Source: Geodermatophilaceae bacterium URHA0031 (GTDB taxonomy: Bacteria > Actinomycetota > Actinomycetes > Mycobacteriales > Geodermatophilaceae). Taken from it: a DNA stretch of 64,000 nt. The position numbers and the translations under genes were made by a program. Each line of letters starts with the position of its first letter. Position 1 is the stretch's first letter. The notes under the pieces are model-generated. The model saw only the letters and a program-made list of their open reading frames with translations, ran no database searches and was not told the origin of the DNA. The stretch spans positions 1-64,000 of the forward strand of contig JHVP01000005.1 in assembly GCA_000620205.1 (NCBI GenBank), written 5' to 3'. This document shows positions 26,832 through 35,658 of this stretch, piece after piece.

Positions 26832-28232
26832 TCAGCCGGCGGCTGCCGTGCCGCGGACGGTGAGACTCGCGATAGCGGTGGCGGCGACGAGGGCCGCCAC
26901 CACCAGCAGGCTGCTGCGCAGGCCGGTCAGGAAGCTGGGCGCGACAGCCAGCACCGTGCCGACAGCGGCCACGCCGAGAGAGCCCCCCATCTGGCGGAAC
27001 ATGTTCAGGACACCGCTGGCTGTGCCTGCCCGGTGCGCGGGCACACTGTCGAGCAGCAGCGAGGTCAGCGGCGGCACGGTGAACGAGCCGCCGACACCGA
27101 CCGGCACCATCAGCAGCGCGACCGCCCAGGTCGGCGCGGTGGCCGGTACGCAGGCCAGGGCGACCAGCCCGGCGGCCATCAGCGCCTGCCCGCCGACGAT
27201 CGGCACCCGGCGCCCGAACCGGACGGCGATCCGGGGGACGACCGGGCTCAGCCCTGCCACCAGCGCCGTCATCGGCAGGAACAGCATGCCGGTGACGAAT
27301 GGGGACTCACCGCGCACCTGCTGGAAGTACAGGCTCTGGACGAACACCACGCCGTAGAAGCCGACCATGCCGATGGCCGCCGCGACCAGGGCCACGACGA
27401 CGGGGCTGGAGCGGAACAGGTCCAGCGGCACCATCGGGTGCGCACCGCGGGACTGCGCGAGCAGGAACAGCATGATCGCCACGACGAACAGCGCAAAGGC
27501 GATGAGGATCAGCGGGCGGCCGTAGCCGCCGTTGCCGCCCTCGATGATGGCGTAGGTCAGCGCGGCCAGGCCGGTCACCGCGGTCAGTTGACCGGTCCAG
27601 TCGAAGGGCACGACCTGGCGGGGTGAGCTGCCCACCCGGGTGAGCACCAGCACAGCCACGACGCCGACGGGCAGGTTGAGGTAGAAGATGATCCGCCAGT
27701 CGATCTGGGTGAGCGCGCCGCCGACGATCGGGCCGGCCGCCGCGGCCACGGACCCGCCCATCGCCCAGTAGGCGATCGCCCGGGCCCGCTGCCCGGTGTC
27801 GGAGTAGGCCTCGCGGATGAGCGCCAGCGCGGTCGGGGTGATCAGCGCCGCGCCCAGGCCCTGCACGAACCGGGCGCCGACCAGCAGGCCGAGCCTCGGT
27901 GCCAGGCCGCAGGCGGCAGAGGCGAGGACGAACAGGACCATGCCGGCGCCGTAGGCGCGCTTGGCACCGACGCGCTCGGAGAAGGTACCGGCGAACAGGA
28001 TCAGCGCCGAGAACATCAGCGTGTAGCCGGTGACCACCCACTGCAGCCCGGACAGCCCGCCACCCAGGTCGGCGCGGATGCTCGGCAGCGCGACGTTGAC
28101 GACCTGGGAGTCCAGGGCGACGACGAAGAAGCCGAGCATCGCCGCGCCGAGCGCGGCCTTCGGATGGGCAGTGCGGTCAGCCGGGGCGCTGGGCGCGCCG
28201 GTGACGGCCGGGTGGGTCAGGGTGTCGGACAT
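26832..28232 (-). CDS. DHA2-family MFS drug exporter
   Basis: A 466-aa membrane protein with about 14 hydrophobic segments, the DHA2 (QacA/EmrB) length. Start ATG 28232 is chosen because the MSDTLTH... end leads straight into the first membrane helix ([27 protein letters not shown]). Motif C appears as [10 protein letters not shown], and D in [12 protein letters not shown] is the usual helix-1 aspartate. It would export drugs or toxic organics using the proton gradient. It diverges from the XRE-MmyB regulator at 28445 with 212 bp between, and the aldo/keto reductase follows it, so both are probably induced together. Confidence 0.9.
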   Translation of the reverse strand: MSDTLTHPAVTGAPSAPADRTAHPKAALGAAMLGFFVVALDSQVVNVALPSIRADLGGGLSGLQWVVTGYTLMFSALILFAGTFSERVGAKRAYGAGMVLFVLASAACGLAPRLGLLVGARFVQGLGAALITPTALALIREAYSDTGQRARAIAYWAMGGSVAAAAGPIVGGALTQIDWRIIFYLNLPVGVVAVLVLTRVGSSPRQVVPFDWTGQLTAVTGLAALTYAIIEGGNGGYGRPLILIAFALFVVAIMLFLLAQSRGAHPMVPLDLFRSSPVVVALVAAAIGMVGFYGVVFVQSLYFQQVRGESPFVTGMLFLPMTALVAGLSPVVPRIAVRFGRRVPIVGGQALMAAGLVALACVPATAPTWAVALLMVPVGVGGSFTVPPLTSLLLDSVPAHRAGTASGVLNMFRQMGGSLGVAAVGTVLAVAPSFLTGLRSSLLVVAALVAATAIASLTVRGTAAAG

Positions 28233-28394
28233 GTTGGCTGGATCGCTCTTCTTCACAGATGCGGGTGTGAGTCCGGGCGCGGCCGGAGATGCCCCCCGCC
28301 TCGATGCGGTCGGCCATCGGAGGACGAGGCCCCGTGCTGGACAACAACCAGACAACCCTTGTCCAGGCATTCGTGGCAGAACTTGCTGTTGCAT

Positions 28395-28412
28395 GTACTG
28401 ACAGACCACCCC
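28395..28412 (+). promoter_or_regulatory. Shared operator motif, copy 1
   Basis: GTACTGACAG (28395-28404) followed by ACCACCCC lies between the exporter and the XRE-MmyB regulator. The same motif occurs before the second XRE-MmyB gene (45645-45663) and, with changes, at 44693-44710. In both regulator promoters it sits 28-29 bp upstream of the -10 element. It is a plausible binding site for these related regulators. Confidence 0.45.
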
Positions 28413-28431
28413 TCACCGGTTGCGGGCGACC

Positions 28432-28437
28432 TAGCCT
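28432..28437 (+). promoter_or_regulatory. -10 element of leaderless promoter
   Basis: TAGCCT ends 7 bases before the GTG at 28445, which would place the transcription start on the start codon itself. Leaderless mRNAs with a TANNNT element at this distance are common in Actinobacteria. No good -35 is visible. Confidence 0.4.
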
Positions 28438-28444
28438 CGAATGC

Positions 28445-29335
28445 GTGAGCGACCGCAATCGGCCCGAGGTCCGCGACTTCCTCACCTCGCGGCGCGCCCG
28501 AGTAACCCCCGAGCAGGCAGGACTGACCAGCTACGGGCACCGCCGCGTCCCCGGGCTGCGCCGCGAAGAAGTGGCCACCCTCAGCGGCGTCAGCGCCGAG
28601 TACTTCGCCCGCCTCGAGCGCGGCAACCTGTCCGGGGTCTCCGACAGCGTCCTGCACGCGGTCGCCCGCGCCCTGCAGCTGGACGAGGCGGAGACCCAGC
28701 ACCTGTTCGACCTGGCCCGGGCGGCCAACACCTCGCCCCGCACCCGACTGCGGCGGCCGGCGCAGCAGCGGATCCGACCCGGCGTGCAGCAGCTGCTCGA
28801 CGCGATGACCGGGGTCGCCGCGGTGGTGAGCAACGGACGGCGGGACTACCTGGCCGCCAACAACCTCGGCCGCGCCCTGTTCGCGCCGATGTTCGACGGC
28901 CCCGCCGGCGGCAACGCCGCCCGGTTCACCTTCCTCGACCCCTGCGCGGTCGACTTCTACCCCGACTGGGAAGAGGGCGCGCATGGGATAGTCGCCGGCC
29001 TGCGCACCGAGGCCGGCCGCAACCCCGACAAGGGCCTCACCGACCTGATCGGGGAGCTCGCCACCCATAGCGACGTCTTCCGCACCCTGTGGGCCGCCCA
29101 CGACGTACGCCTGCACCGCACCGGGGCCAAGCGCCTGTACCACCCAGTCGTCGGCGAGATGACGCTGGCTTACGAGGTGATGGCCCTGACCGCGGACGAA
29201 GGCCTGGTCCTCAACGCCTTCACCGCCGAGCCCGCTTCTGCCTCCGCCGACGCGCTCAACCTGCTGGCCAGCTGGTCGGCACCGTCCCTGCACAGCACTC
29301 AGAGCGAAGAACCCGCACGCCAACAGGACAGTTGA
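28445..29335 (+). CDS. XRE-family regulator with MmyB-like ligand domain
   Basis: A 296-aa DNA-binding regulator. GTG 28445 is preferred because it fits the -10 element and matches the start of the paralogue at 45695; an upstream frame from 28289 would run over the promoter. The helix-turn-helix covers about residues 30-85 with the RRVPGLRREE and YFARLERG signatures of MmyB-type regulators. The remainder is the MmyB-like (PAS-related) ligand domain: NGRRDYLAANNLGRALFAPMF, RTEAGRNPD and LYHPVVGEM. It is about 60% alike with the regulator at 45695. It diverges from the exporter and reductase genes, which it probably controls in response to a small hydrophobic molecule. Confidence 0.9.
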   Translation: MSDRNRPEVRDFLTSRRARVTPEQAGLTSYGHRRVPGLRREEVATLSGVSAEYFARLERGNLSGVSDSVLHAVARALQLDEAETQHLFDLARAANTSPRTRLRRPAQQRIRPGVQQLLDAMTGVAAVVSNGRRDYLAANNLGRALFAPMFDGPAGGNAARFTFLDPCAVDFYPDWEEGAHGIVAGLRTEAGRNPDKGLTDLIGELATHSDVFRTLWAAHDVRLHRTGAKRLYHPVVGEMTLAYEVMALTADEGLVLNAFTAEPASASADALNLLASWSAPSLHSTQSEEPARQQDS

Positions 29336-29574
29336 GCTTCACCGCCCCGGTCGCGCACGTCTGCTCCAGCGCCCCTCATCTCCACGGGGGCGCGCCGTCA
29401 CCCTGCTTGCCATCGTGGGCCGCCTGCATCGGCGTCCACATGTCATCACGGTAGGACGGACAGCTGGCCGGGTTCGGCGCGTCCTGGCGCGCGTGGCCAA
29501 CGACGGTTCACCTGCAACCAGGCGCGACAGCCAGCGCAGTCGGTAGCCTCTTGCTCAGCGGGAGGTGGTTGCCG

Positions 29575-30114
29575 GTGTCGTCGGTGAGTGCCATCGTCAA
29601 CGGTCAGCCCGCGACGTGGGCGGAGTACCTGGCGCTGCCCGAGGACTCCCGCGTCGAGTTCATCGACGGTCGACTGCGGGTGCGCCCGCACGCATCCCGC
29701 CGGCACCAGAAGGTCACCCTCTCGCTGGCGACGGCAGTGGGCGATGCGCCTCCTCCCGGCTACGACGTGACGCTGGCATGGGCGTGGAAAGCCGGGAACG
29801 ACGAGTTCATCCCTGACGTCATGGTTCACCGGGCCACCGAGGAGGACGCGCGGTTCACCGGCGTCCCGACCCTGGTCGCGGAGGTGCTCTCCGGCGACCC
29901 CGGTGAAGATCTGACGCTCCATCAGGTCAAGTACGCCGACGCCGGGCTGACGCACCTCTGGATAGCCGACCCGACCGCCGGAACCCTGGACATCCTCGGG
30001 CGCGCAGGGCGCGGCTTCCGGTTGGTCCGACGCCTGGTCGTCGCCGGCAGCCCGGTCGACGTCGACTTCGGCGTCGCTTCCGTACGCCTGGACGCCGCGC
30101 AGCTGCTCGCGTAG
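29575..30114 (+). CDS. Uma2-family (DUF820) PD-(D/E)XK nuclease-like protein
   Basis: A 179-aa protein; GTG 29575 has GGGAGG at a proper distance, better than the upstream start at 29551. The Uma2 pattern is complete: EYLALPEDSRVEFIDGRLRV, then HQKV, a FIPDVMVHR strand with the catalytic aspartate, LVAEVLSGDPGEDLTLHQVKYADAGL with the E...K motif, and HLWIADP. Many actinobacteria carry multiple Uma2 genes and their cellular role is unsettled; a restriction-type nuclease fold is established for the family. It stands alone between the regulator and the DUF2511 gene. Confidence 0.85.
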   Translation: MSSVSAIVNGQPATWAEYLALPEDSRVEFIDGRLRVRPHASRRHQKVTLSLATAVGDAPPPGYDVTLAWAWKAGNDEFIPDVMVHRATEEDARFTGVPTLVAEVLSGDPGEDLTLHQVKYADAGLTHLWIADPTAGTLDILGRAGRGFRLVRRLVVAGSPVDVDFGVASVRLDAAQLLA

Positions 30115-30247
30115 CCCCGCTGGCGAGGCGGGGACTCCGCGCTGTCCGGACAGGCGGCGGCCACGCGACCCGTTCGGCTCGGCCGCCGAGTGGGAGCCGA
30201 GGGATCCGATACGGTGCCGGCCGGAGTACGCCACGGGGGGCACCACC

Positions 30248-30928
30248 ATGTCAGAACCACTCGACACCATCCGCCGGGTCAACAGCGACCAGCCGATGAC
30301 TCTGGAGGAGTTGCAGCGCGCCCGCATCACGCTCGACCGGCACAGTCGCGGCAAGAAGACCGACGTGCTCGAGGCCCGTCGCCGGGTCGGCGAGCGCATC
30401 GAGCAGATGACGGGGAGGACGACTGCGGCCGCCGGAGCCTCCGCGGCGGGGAGTGTCCGACACGCGTCGATCCAGGACTCGATCTACTCCGGATCGGTGC
30501 GGCCGCCGACCGCACCGAAGTCCGGAGGGAGTCCGGTCGGCGGCTTCATCGTGCTGCTGCTGATCGTGGGCGGCATCGTCTACGGCTGCAGCCGGTCGGG
30601 ATCGAACGCGTCCGACGCCGGCGGGGCGGACTCCAGTTCCTCGGCCAGCTCGCCGGAGGCCGACGCTGGCGTGGGTCAGGTGTCGCGTGAGGAGTTCGAG
30701 GCCGTGGGGCGTACATGGCCGCTGACCGTCGACCGGGGCACGTTGGCCTGCGAGCCGGCCAAGCAGGTCACCTTCACCGCTGGTGGTACGACGTACGCGG
30801 CGAACGGCACTGCCTTGTCCGCCGGCGAGTGGCCGGCAATCGACCCGATCTGGGCCGACGACGGCAGTGGGCTCGGGCTGAAGGTCGGCATCGGGGACCT
30901 CATCGAGGCCGGCCTCGCGCTCTGCTGA
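30248..30928 (+). CDS. DUF2511-like protein with one membrane helix
   Basis: A 226-aa protein from ATG 30248, preceded by GGGGGGCACC. The N-terminal 95 residues are charged and predicted cytoplasmic. A single membrane helix follows (GGFIVLLLIVGGIVYGC, about 97-113), then a Ser/Ala linker. The C-terminal domain (about 140-226) has the DUF2511 pattern WPLTVDRGTLACEP, GGTTYAANGTAL and GLGLKVGIGDLIEAGLALC. It would be a membrane-anchored extracytoplasmic protein. Its TGA stop (30926-30928) is the first three bases of the left inverted repeat of the hydrolase cassette, so the insertion lies exactly at the gene's end. Function unknown. Confidence 0.8.
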   Translation: MSEPLDTIRRVNSDQPMTLEELQRARITLDRHSRGKKTDVLEARRRVGERIEQMTGRTTAAAGASAAGSVRHASIQDSIYSGSVRPPTAPKSGGSPVGGFIVLLLIVGGIVYGCSRSGSNASDAGGADSSSSASSPEADAGVGQVSREEFEAVGRTWPLTVDRGTLACEPAKQVTFTAGGTTYAANGTALSAGEWPAIDPIWADDGSGLGLKVGIGDLIEAGLALC

Positions 30929-30960
30929 GTAGGGCGAATGAGGGTGACGGGATGGGTCCG
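30926..30960 (+). repeat. Left inverted repeat of hydrolase cassette
   Basis: Starts TGAGTAGGGC; its TGA is the stop codon of the DUF2511 gene. It shares AGGGTGACGG and GATGGGTCC with the left end of the GNAT cassette (48431). Confidence 0.7.
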
Positions 30961-31090
30961 TTCCGGGAGCATGACCTACATCCCGCCGTCTGCTCGCCGG
31001 CGGGGCTCGCCAGGAGTTGGTCCTAGAACACGCGCTGCTCGGCCGACCTGGCCATTCGGACCAGGTCAGCCGCCGACGACAGGACGACGG

Positions 31091-31918
31091 ATGAGCGCCG
31101 TACAGAACCACAAGACCACTTCGACCGAACTCCGCCGCGTCACATCGGCCGATGGCACATCCATCGCCCTAGAGCGGGTCACCGACGGGCCGGCGGTGCT
31201 CGTCACGGTCCCGGGCGGACCCAACGGCCGGCGGGCGTGGATGGCCGTTGCGGCGCTGCTGGAGGGAACGCATGCCTGCTGGCTGATGGACCGGCGCGGC
31301 AAGGGCGACTCCGGCGACACCGCTCCCTACAGCCTGGAGCGCGAGTATGAAGACGTCGTGGCTGCGGCGAACTCCTTCGATGCGCCGGTCGCCGTCGCCG
31401 GTCACTCCACCGGGGCGGTCTGCGCCCTGGGCGCCGCGGCCCGCGGCGCCCAGTTGAGCGGCCTTATCCTGTACGAACCGCCCTGGCCGCACGAGGGCTG
31501 GCACCCGCCCACCGCACACGCCGATGAGATGGACGAGCTCATCACCGCGGGCCACGCCGAACGCGCTCTGGAGCGTGGACTGCTCATGGTCGGGCTGACC
31601 CCGGCGGCCATCCAGGCGATGCGGGGCGGCCCCGGATGGGCCGAACGGGTCGCCCTCGTCCACACCTGGCCCCGGGAGATCCGCGAGGTCGCCCTGCTCT
31701 CACCCGACCTCTCACCGATGCGGCGGATCGTCGCCCCGGCGCTCCTCCTCGACGGCGAAGCCAGCCCCGCGCACCATCGCCGAGCGACCGCTGCGATCGC
31801 CGCAGCCCTGCCCACCTCGACCGTGACCGACCTGCCCGGTCAGGGCCACACCGCCTTGCAGCTGGCGCCACAACTTGTGGCCGACGCAATCCGGCTCTTC
31901 CTGGCTCCTGTCACGTGA
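31091..31918 (+). CDS. Alpha/beta hydrolase, cassette cargo
   Basis: A 275-aa hydrolase from ATG 31091; the frame is open to 30938, but that stretch overlaps the left inverted repeat. The nucleophile elbow is AGHSTGAVC, the acid lies in LLLDGEASPAH and the histidine in GQGHTALQ, a complete Ser-Asp-His triad. DRRGKGDSGD is the usual strand-4 loop. Proteins of this kind hydrolyse esters, epoxides or lactones; the substrate is not predictable. The gene is the sole cargo of an inverted-repeat cassette, stopping 22 bp before the right repeat, and lacks an obvious strong promoter inside it. Confidence 0.85.
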   Translation: MSAVQNHKTTSTELRRVTSADGTSIALERVTDGPAVLVTVPGGPNGRRAWMAVAALLEGTHACWLMDRRGKGDSGDTAPYSLEREYEDVVAAANSFDAPVAVAGHSTGAVCALGAAARGAQLSGLILYEPPWPHEGWHPPTAHADEMDELITAGHAERALERGLLMVGLTPAAIQAMRGGPGWAERVALVHTWPREIREVALLSPDLSPMRRIVAPALLLDGEASPAHHRRATAAIAAALPTSTVTDLPGQGHTALQLAPQLVADAIRLFLAPVT

Positions 31919-31940
31919 TGAGCAGTCGGCCGGTGTCAGA

Positions 31941-31975
31941 CGGACCCATCCATCACCTTCAGTAGTCGTACTCCG
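31941..31975 (-). repeat. Right inverted repeat of hydrolase cassette
   Basis: Read on the minus strand it begins GGAGTACGAC and contains AGGTGATGGATGGGTCCG, the right-end version also seen at 49022-49058. It ends 1 bp before the stop codon of the next minus-strand gene. Confidence 0.65.
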
Positions 31976-31976
31976 G

Positions 31977-33962
31977 TCATCGTGAGCGCAGCTGCGCCAG
32001 CCGGGCCTCCGCCTCCGTGCTCGCCACTGGGCGGCCGCGGCGCCGATAGGCGTCGGCTTGCTCGACGGTCAGCAGGTCGGGGCGGAGCTCGGCGACCCGG
32101 TCGAGGACGGCGGCGGTGACGATGTGGATGGGGGCGTCCTCGCTGATGACGATGTCGGCGGCGGTCAGCGGGCGCAGCGCCGCCTCTCGGACCCGGATCA
32201 CCGTGTAGCCGGCCTCGGTCAGCAGGGCGGTCTTCTCGCGGTCCCGCTGCTCCTTGTCCTCGCCGGCATGCCAGTACTCGCCGTCGTACTCCAGGATCAG
32301 GCGGCGCTGCCGGTCGAGGATGTCCGCTTCCAGGGCCCGCCGTCCGGGGAGTGCGACGCGGCGGTCCTCGACGTCGAGATCGGGGAAGACCGCGGCGAGC
32401 TCCGCGGCGAGGCGGACCTCCCGGATCGACACCGCGACCACCGCGCACGACGGGCAGCCGCGGCCCTTGACCCGGTTGACGCCGGTGGCCTCCCACCGGT
32501 GGTCGGGGTTGTCCCGGCAGATCCACCACAACTTGCGGTTCGTACCGGCGACGATCTGCTCGGGGGTCAGGCCGTTCGCGGCGACGTCGAGTTGGGCGGC
32601 GAGCTCGGGGTGGTTGGCCAGGCTGTTGGTGGTCGAGACCTGCAGGCCGGCGCAGGCCGGGCAGCCGGACCGCATGCGCACCCGGCTGTCGCCGGATGCG
32701 GCCCAGCGGTGGTCGGGGGCGACCGGGCAGATCCATCGCAGCTTCTCGGGGGTGCCGGCCACGATCTGGTCGGGGGTGCGGCCGCCGTTCGCGGCGACGT
32801 CGAACTGGGCGGCGAGGTGGGGGTGGTTGGCCAGGCTGTTGGTGGTCGACACCTGCCGTCCGAAGCAGGCCGGACACCCCGTGCCTGCGACCCGTGCCGC
32901 GCCCCGGGCCCGCCAACGGTGGTCGGGCGCGACGGGGCACGCCCAACACAGGAGCGCGCTCGTCGTGGCAACGACCTGGTCGGGCGTCATGCCGTTGGCG
33001 GTGACGTCGAACTCCTCAGCCAGCTCAGGGAAGCGGGCAGCCAGGCTGTTGGTGATCGACGGCTGACGTCCGGCGCAGGCCGGGCAGCCGCTGTTCTTCC
33101 GCACGCGGTCGTAGCCCTTCGCCTGCCAGCGGTGGTCGTCGGCGACCGGGCAGGTCCACCACAGCTTCTCGTCGGTGGTGGCGACGATCTCCTCGGGGGT
33201 GCGGCCGCCGTTGGCCGCGGCGTCGAACTGCGCGGCGACCTTCGGGTGCCGGGCCAGGTTGTTGGTGATCGACGGCTGCAGGCCGGCGCATGCGGGGCAG
33301 CCGGTGCCGCCGCGGACACGGTTGAGGCCGGTGGCCTGCCAGCGGTGGTCGTCGCCCTGGGGGCATGCCCACCACAGCTTCACTTGCGTCGTGGCCAGCA
33401 CCGCGGTCGTGGGGCGGCCGCCGTTGGCCTCGACGTCGTACTGCGCGGCCACCTCCGGATAGGCGGCCAGGCTGTTGCTCAGCGTCACCTGCCGGCCGAT
33501 GCAGGCGGGGCAGCCCGCGCCGGCGACCCGCTCGGCGACCGGCGCCTGCCACCGGTGGTCTTCGGCGGCCGGGCAGGCCCACCAGAACCTCTTGTACGTG
33601 CCGGCGAGCACCTGGGCGGGGGTGATGCCACCGTTGGCCGCGGCGTCGAACTCGGCGGCCACCTCCGGGTGGCGGGCCAGGCTGTTGGTGACCGACAGCT
33701 GCTGACCCTTGCAGGCCGGGCAGCCGGTGCCACGAACGCGGTTGGCGCCCGAGGCCCGCCAGCGGTGGTCGGGCGCCACCGAACATGCCCACGACAGCTT
33801 CTCCGGGGTGCCGGCGTTGATCTGGTCGGGGGTGCGGCCGCCGTTGGCCGCGACGTCGAACTGCGCGGCCAGTTCCGGGTGGTCGGCGACGGTGCCGTGC
33901 TTCCAGCCGCGCCGGCCGGTCAGCGGGGCCTTCCGGCCGTGTCGGCGCTCTGCTACTCCCAT
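31977..33962 (-). CDS. Seven zinc-ribbon repeats (DUF4379) with Vsr-like endonuclease domain
   Basis: A 661-aa protein; ATG 33962 is preferred over 33974 because GGAGAGG precedes it. Residues 25 to about 500 are seven repeats of 67-70 aa, each with a HPE.AA.FD..ANGG start, a W.C...DHRW core and a GCPxC end, i.e. the DUF4379 treble-clef zinc ribbon. The C-terminal 150 residues form a PD-(D/E)XK domain of the Vsr/DUF559 type (LEADILDRQRRLILEYDGEYWH, then REREK-like and GYTVIRVRE). It is a predicted DNA nuclease whose ribbons choose or scan the target. The gene is divergent from the HEPN-CBS gene. The repeats are also near-identical DNA repeats, prone to slippage. Confidence 0.85.
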   Translation of the reverse strand: MGVAERRHGRKAPLTGRRGWKHGTVADHPELAAQFDVAANGGRTPDQINAGTPEKLSWACSVAPDHRWRASGANRVRGTGCPACKGQQLSVTNSLARHPEVAAEFDAAANGGITPAQVLAGTYKRFWWACPAAEDHRWQAPVAERVAGAGCPACIGRQVTLSNSLAAYPEVAAQYDVEANGGRPTTAVLATTQVKLWWACPQGDDHRWQATGLNRVRGGTGCPACAGLQPSITNNLARHPKVAAQFDAAANGGRTPEEIVATTDEKLWWTCPVADDHRWQAKGYDRVRKNSGCPACAGRQPSITNSLAARFPELAEEFDVTANGMTPDQVVATTSALLCWACPVAPDHRWRARGAARVAGTGCPACFGRQVSTTNSLANHPHLAAQFDVAANGGRTPDQIVAGTPEKLRWICPVAPDHRWAASGDSRVRMRSGCPACAGLQVSTTNSLANHPELAAQLDVAANGLTPEQIVAGTNRKLWWICRDNPDHRWEATGVNRVKGRGCPSCAVVAVSIREVRLAAELAAVFPDLDVEDRRVALPGRRALEADILDRQRRLILEYDGEYWHAGEDKEQRDREKTALLTEAGYTVIRVREAALRPLTAADIVISEDAPIHIVTAAVLDRVAELRPDLLTVEQADAYRRRGRPVASTEAEARLAQLRSR

Positions 33963-34044
33963 GTGCCTCTCCATACTGGCCGGGACTGACAGTTCGACCC
34001 GGTTGACCGCACGGGGGTCGCATCCATCGACCTACAGTCCGAGC

Positions 34045-34776
34045 ATGGCCAGCAGCGACCTCGACGCCTTCGACGCCGCTTGGCGCTACCTGGAGACCCT
34101 CGCCCGGGAGGGCACCGGGGCGCGGGACACCGACGCCGCCTTTGCGGAACTGCGTCGCCGTGGCGAGATCAGCGACCGGGAGCACAGCCAGCTCGACGGT
34201 GCACGCAAGATCCGCAACGCGCTAGCCCACAGCACCTCTCTGCCCGGCAACGTGCCGCTCGCGGTGCCCACCGGCGCGCTGGTCGAGCTGCTGCGCATCG
34301 TCAGCAGCCGCCTGAGCCACCAGCCGCCCAGGATCGGTGAGCTCGCCGTTCCGGCGCACCAGGTCACAGCGGACATGCCGGTCCAGGCCGCACTGCAGGA
34401 CCTCATCGCCCGCGACTTCAGCCAGGCGCCCTACAAGACGCCCGACGGCGACTGGCAGCTGTTCACCGCCGAGCAGGTGGCGCGCTGGCTGGCGTTGCAC
34501 GACGACGGCCCGGTGACCTTCACCGGTACGACCGTCGCCGACCTGGCCGAGTTCGGGCCGGCCGCACCCGCCGGAGAGGTCAAGCCGACCACCTCGACGC
34601 AGGCCGCCGTCGACCTGCTCGTCGAGGCCCTCGGTGACCACGCCTCCGGGGTCGTACCGGTGCTGCTCGTGCGAGACCGCAAGAACCCCGGCGACCTCGG
34701 GCTGTTCACCCCGGCTGACCTTCCCCGCGCTCAGCCGTTGATACGTCCAATTACCGCCGCGGCAATGGCGCCGTGA
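34045..34776 (+). CDS. HEPN-like N-terminus with CBS-domain C-terminus
   Basis: A 243-aa protein from ATG 34045, which follows TACAGT by 6 bases and so may be leaderless. The N-terminal 80 residues are helical and contain ARKIRNALAHS: R, four residues, H, the catalytic spacing of HEPN ribonucleases. From about residue 100 two CBS-type halves follow, the first with VPAHQVTADMPVQAALQDLIARD and LFTAEQVARWLA, the second with TTSTQAAVDLLVEAL and FTPADLPR. CBS pairs bind adenine nucleotides. A nucleotide-sensing RNase is a reasonable reading. It is head to head with the zinc-ribbon nuclease, 82 bp apart, so the pair may share control. Confidence 0.65.
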   Translation: MASSDLDAFDAAWRYLETLAREGTGARDTDAAFAELRRRGEISDREHSQLDGARKIRNALAHSTSLPGNVPLAVPTGALVELLRIVSSRLSHQPPRIGELAVPAHQVTADMPVQAALQDLIARDFSQAPYKTPDGDWQLFTAEQVARWLALHDDGPVTFTGTTVADLAEFGPAAPAGEVKPTTSTQAAVDLLVEALGDHASGVVPVLLVRDRKNPGDLGLFTPADLPRAQPLIRPITAAAMAP

Positions 34777-34940
34777 ACTGCACGCACCAGCCCTGACGAC
34801 GCTAGGTCCGCCCCGGCGAGCGGACCCGCGGCCCGCCCGCCGACCGGTACGATCCCGAGAAGCGTGGTCCGCGGTAGCGCACACCAACTGTCCGCGCAGT
34901 CCGACAGCGGCCACCTCGACCGGGACTCACGGTCGTCGGT

Positions 34941-35252
34941 GTGAGAACCACAACCGCCACCATGCCCACCATCACCCCAGCCACCTGCGACTCCGTCCGC
35001 GTCGACGCTGACCCGAAGCAGTTCAAGCTGAGCGCAGAACATCTCGCCGTGCTGGCGCACATGCCCATCCCCCAGGCCTGGCGGTTCTGCCTGCGCAGGC
35101 GGCGCGACATCTTCACCCCCGACTTCGCCACCTTCGCGGTCGGCGTGGCCCGCATGGGCGTCGCTGCCTACGCCGACCTGATGACCAGCGCCCCACAGCC
35201 CGCGGCTGACGTCGAAGCGTGGATGCTCAGGCGAGGGCTTCGGCAGAACTGA
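34941..35252 (+). CDS. Small protein, family unknown; parental copy of relic at 38560
   Basis: A 103-aa protein; GTG 34941 or ATG 34962 may start it. It has a short polar N-terminus, then FKLSAEHLAVLAHMPIPQAW and a very basic CLRRRRD, followed by FATFAVGVARMGVAAYADLM. No membrane helix or signal peptide is present. A frameshifted copy of its second half lies at 38560-38731, on the other side of the two-gene nuclease module. Function not recognised. Confidence 0.55.
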   Translation: MRTTTATMPTITPATCDSVRVDADPKQFKLSAEHLAVLAHMPIPQAWRFCLRRRRDIFTPDFATFAVGVARMGVAAYADLMTSAPQPAADVEAWMLRRGLRQN

Positions 35253-35658
35253 CCCGCGTCACCGGCGTACCCCTCGAAGGACCTGGGTCCAGCACTTGCC
35301 CGAGCCCGAGTCCCGGGGATACCGCGCGGATGCGGTGCCCTGGCGGGCGCGCCGGTCGGCCGGAGCGCACCGCCGGCCACGGCCCGCGCACGTCCTCATT
35401 CTGGCTGGTCCCGTCGGAGGCGTCACCGTGCGGACTGTGGGCTGAGCTATCAGTCCGTCGGGGTCGACAGGGCCGAGGCTTACGGGTCTCGGGCACCTCG
35501 GTGGGGCAGTTGGGACAAGAGGGCCGTCCTCGCCCAGTTCGTGCACGGACCTGTCTCGTTGGTCGCTTACGCTCGCGCCGACGAGGTGGCCACTCCGGGC
35601 GGCGCGCGGCGCGCGCCGGAGGACGAGGCCGACGACTGCAGCACACCGGAGGCATGAC
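35253..35658. other. 406-bp gap before the nuclease module
   Basis: No gene supported. The first part (to about 35380) resembles the sequence following the duplicated gene copy at 38732-38860: both begin with the gene's TGA and ACCCGCG, then a short GC palindrome (GGACC, TG, GGTCC at 35279-35290 here) and a decayed common stretch. The rest presumably holds the promoter of the next gene. Confidence 0.35.

Larger units (their letters stand above)
30926..31975 (+). mobile_element. Hydrolase cassette between inverted repeats, no transposase
   Basis: About 1.05 kb with one gene. The left end (30926-30960) begins TGAGTAGGGC and holds AGGGTGACGGGATGGGTCCG. The right end (31941-31975, read inwards on the minus strand) begins GGAGTACGAC and holds AGGTGATGGATGGGTCCG. 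Some 28 of 35 positions agree. The same left-type (GACGGGATGGG) and right-type (GATGGATGGG) versions recur at the two ends of the GNAT cassette, which shows both belong to one element family. Outside each end, 8 bp away, stands a weaker inverted half-site (GCCGGCCTCG; TGAGCGCAGC). The flanking 8-mers differ (CGCTCTGC, GGTCATCG), so no target duplication is left. Confidence 0.65.

Noticed and set aside
33945..33955. Another GCTCTGCT boundary site
   Set aside because: The 8-mer occurs by chance inside the zinc-ribbon nuclease gene; no inverted arms flank it.
32058..33989. 643-aa plus-strand frame opposite the zinc-ribbon nuclease
   Set aside because: It mirrors the seven repeats on the other strand, has Gly/Arg/Val-rich composition without domain features, and no ribosome site.
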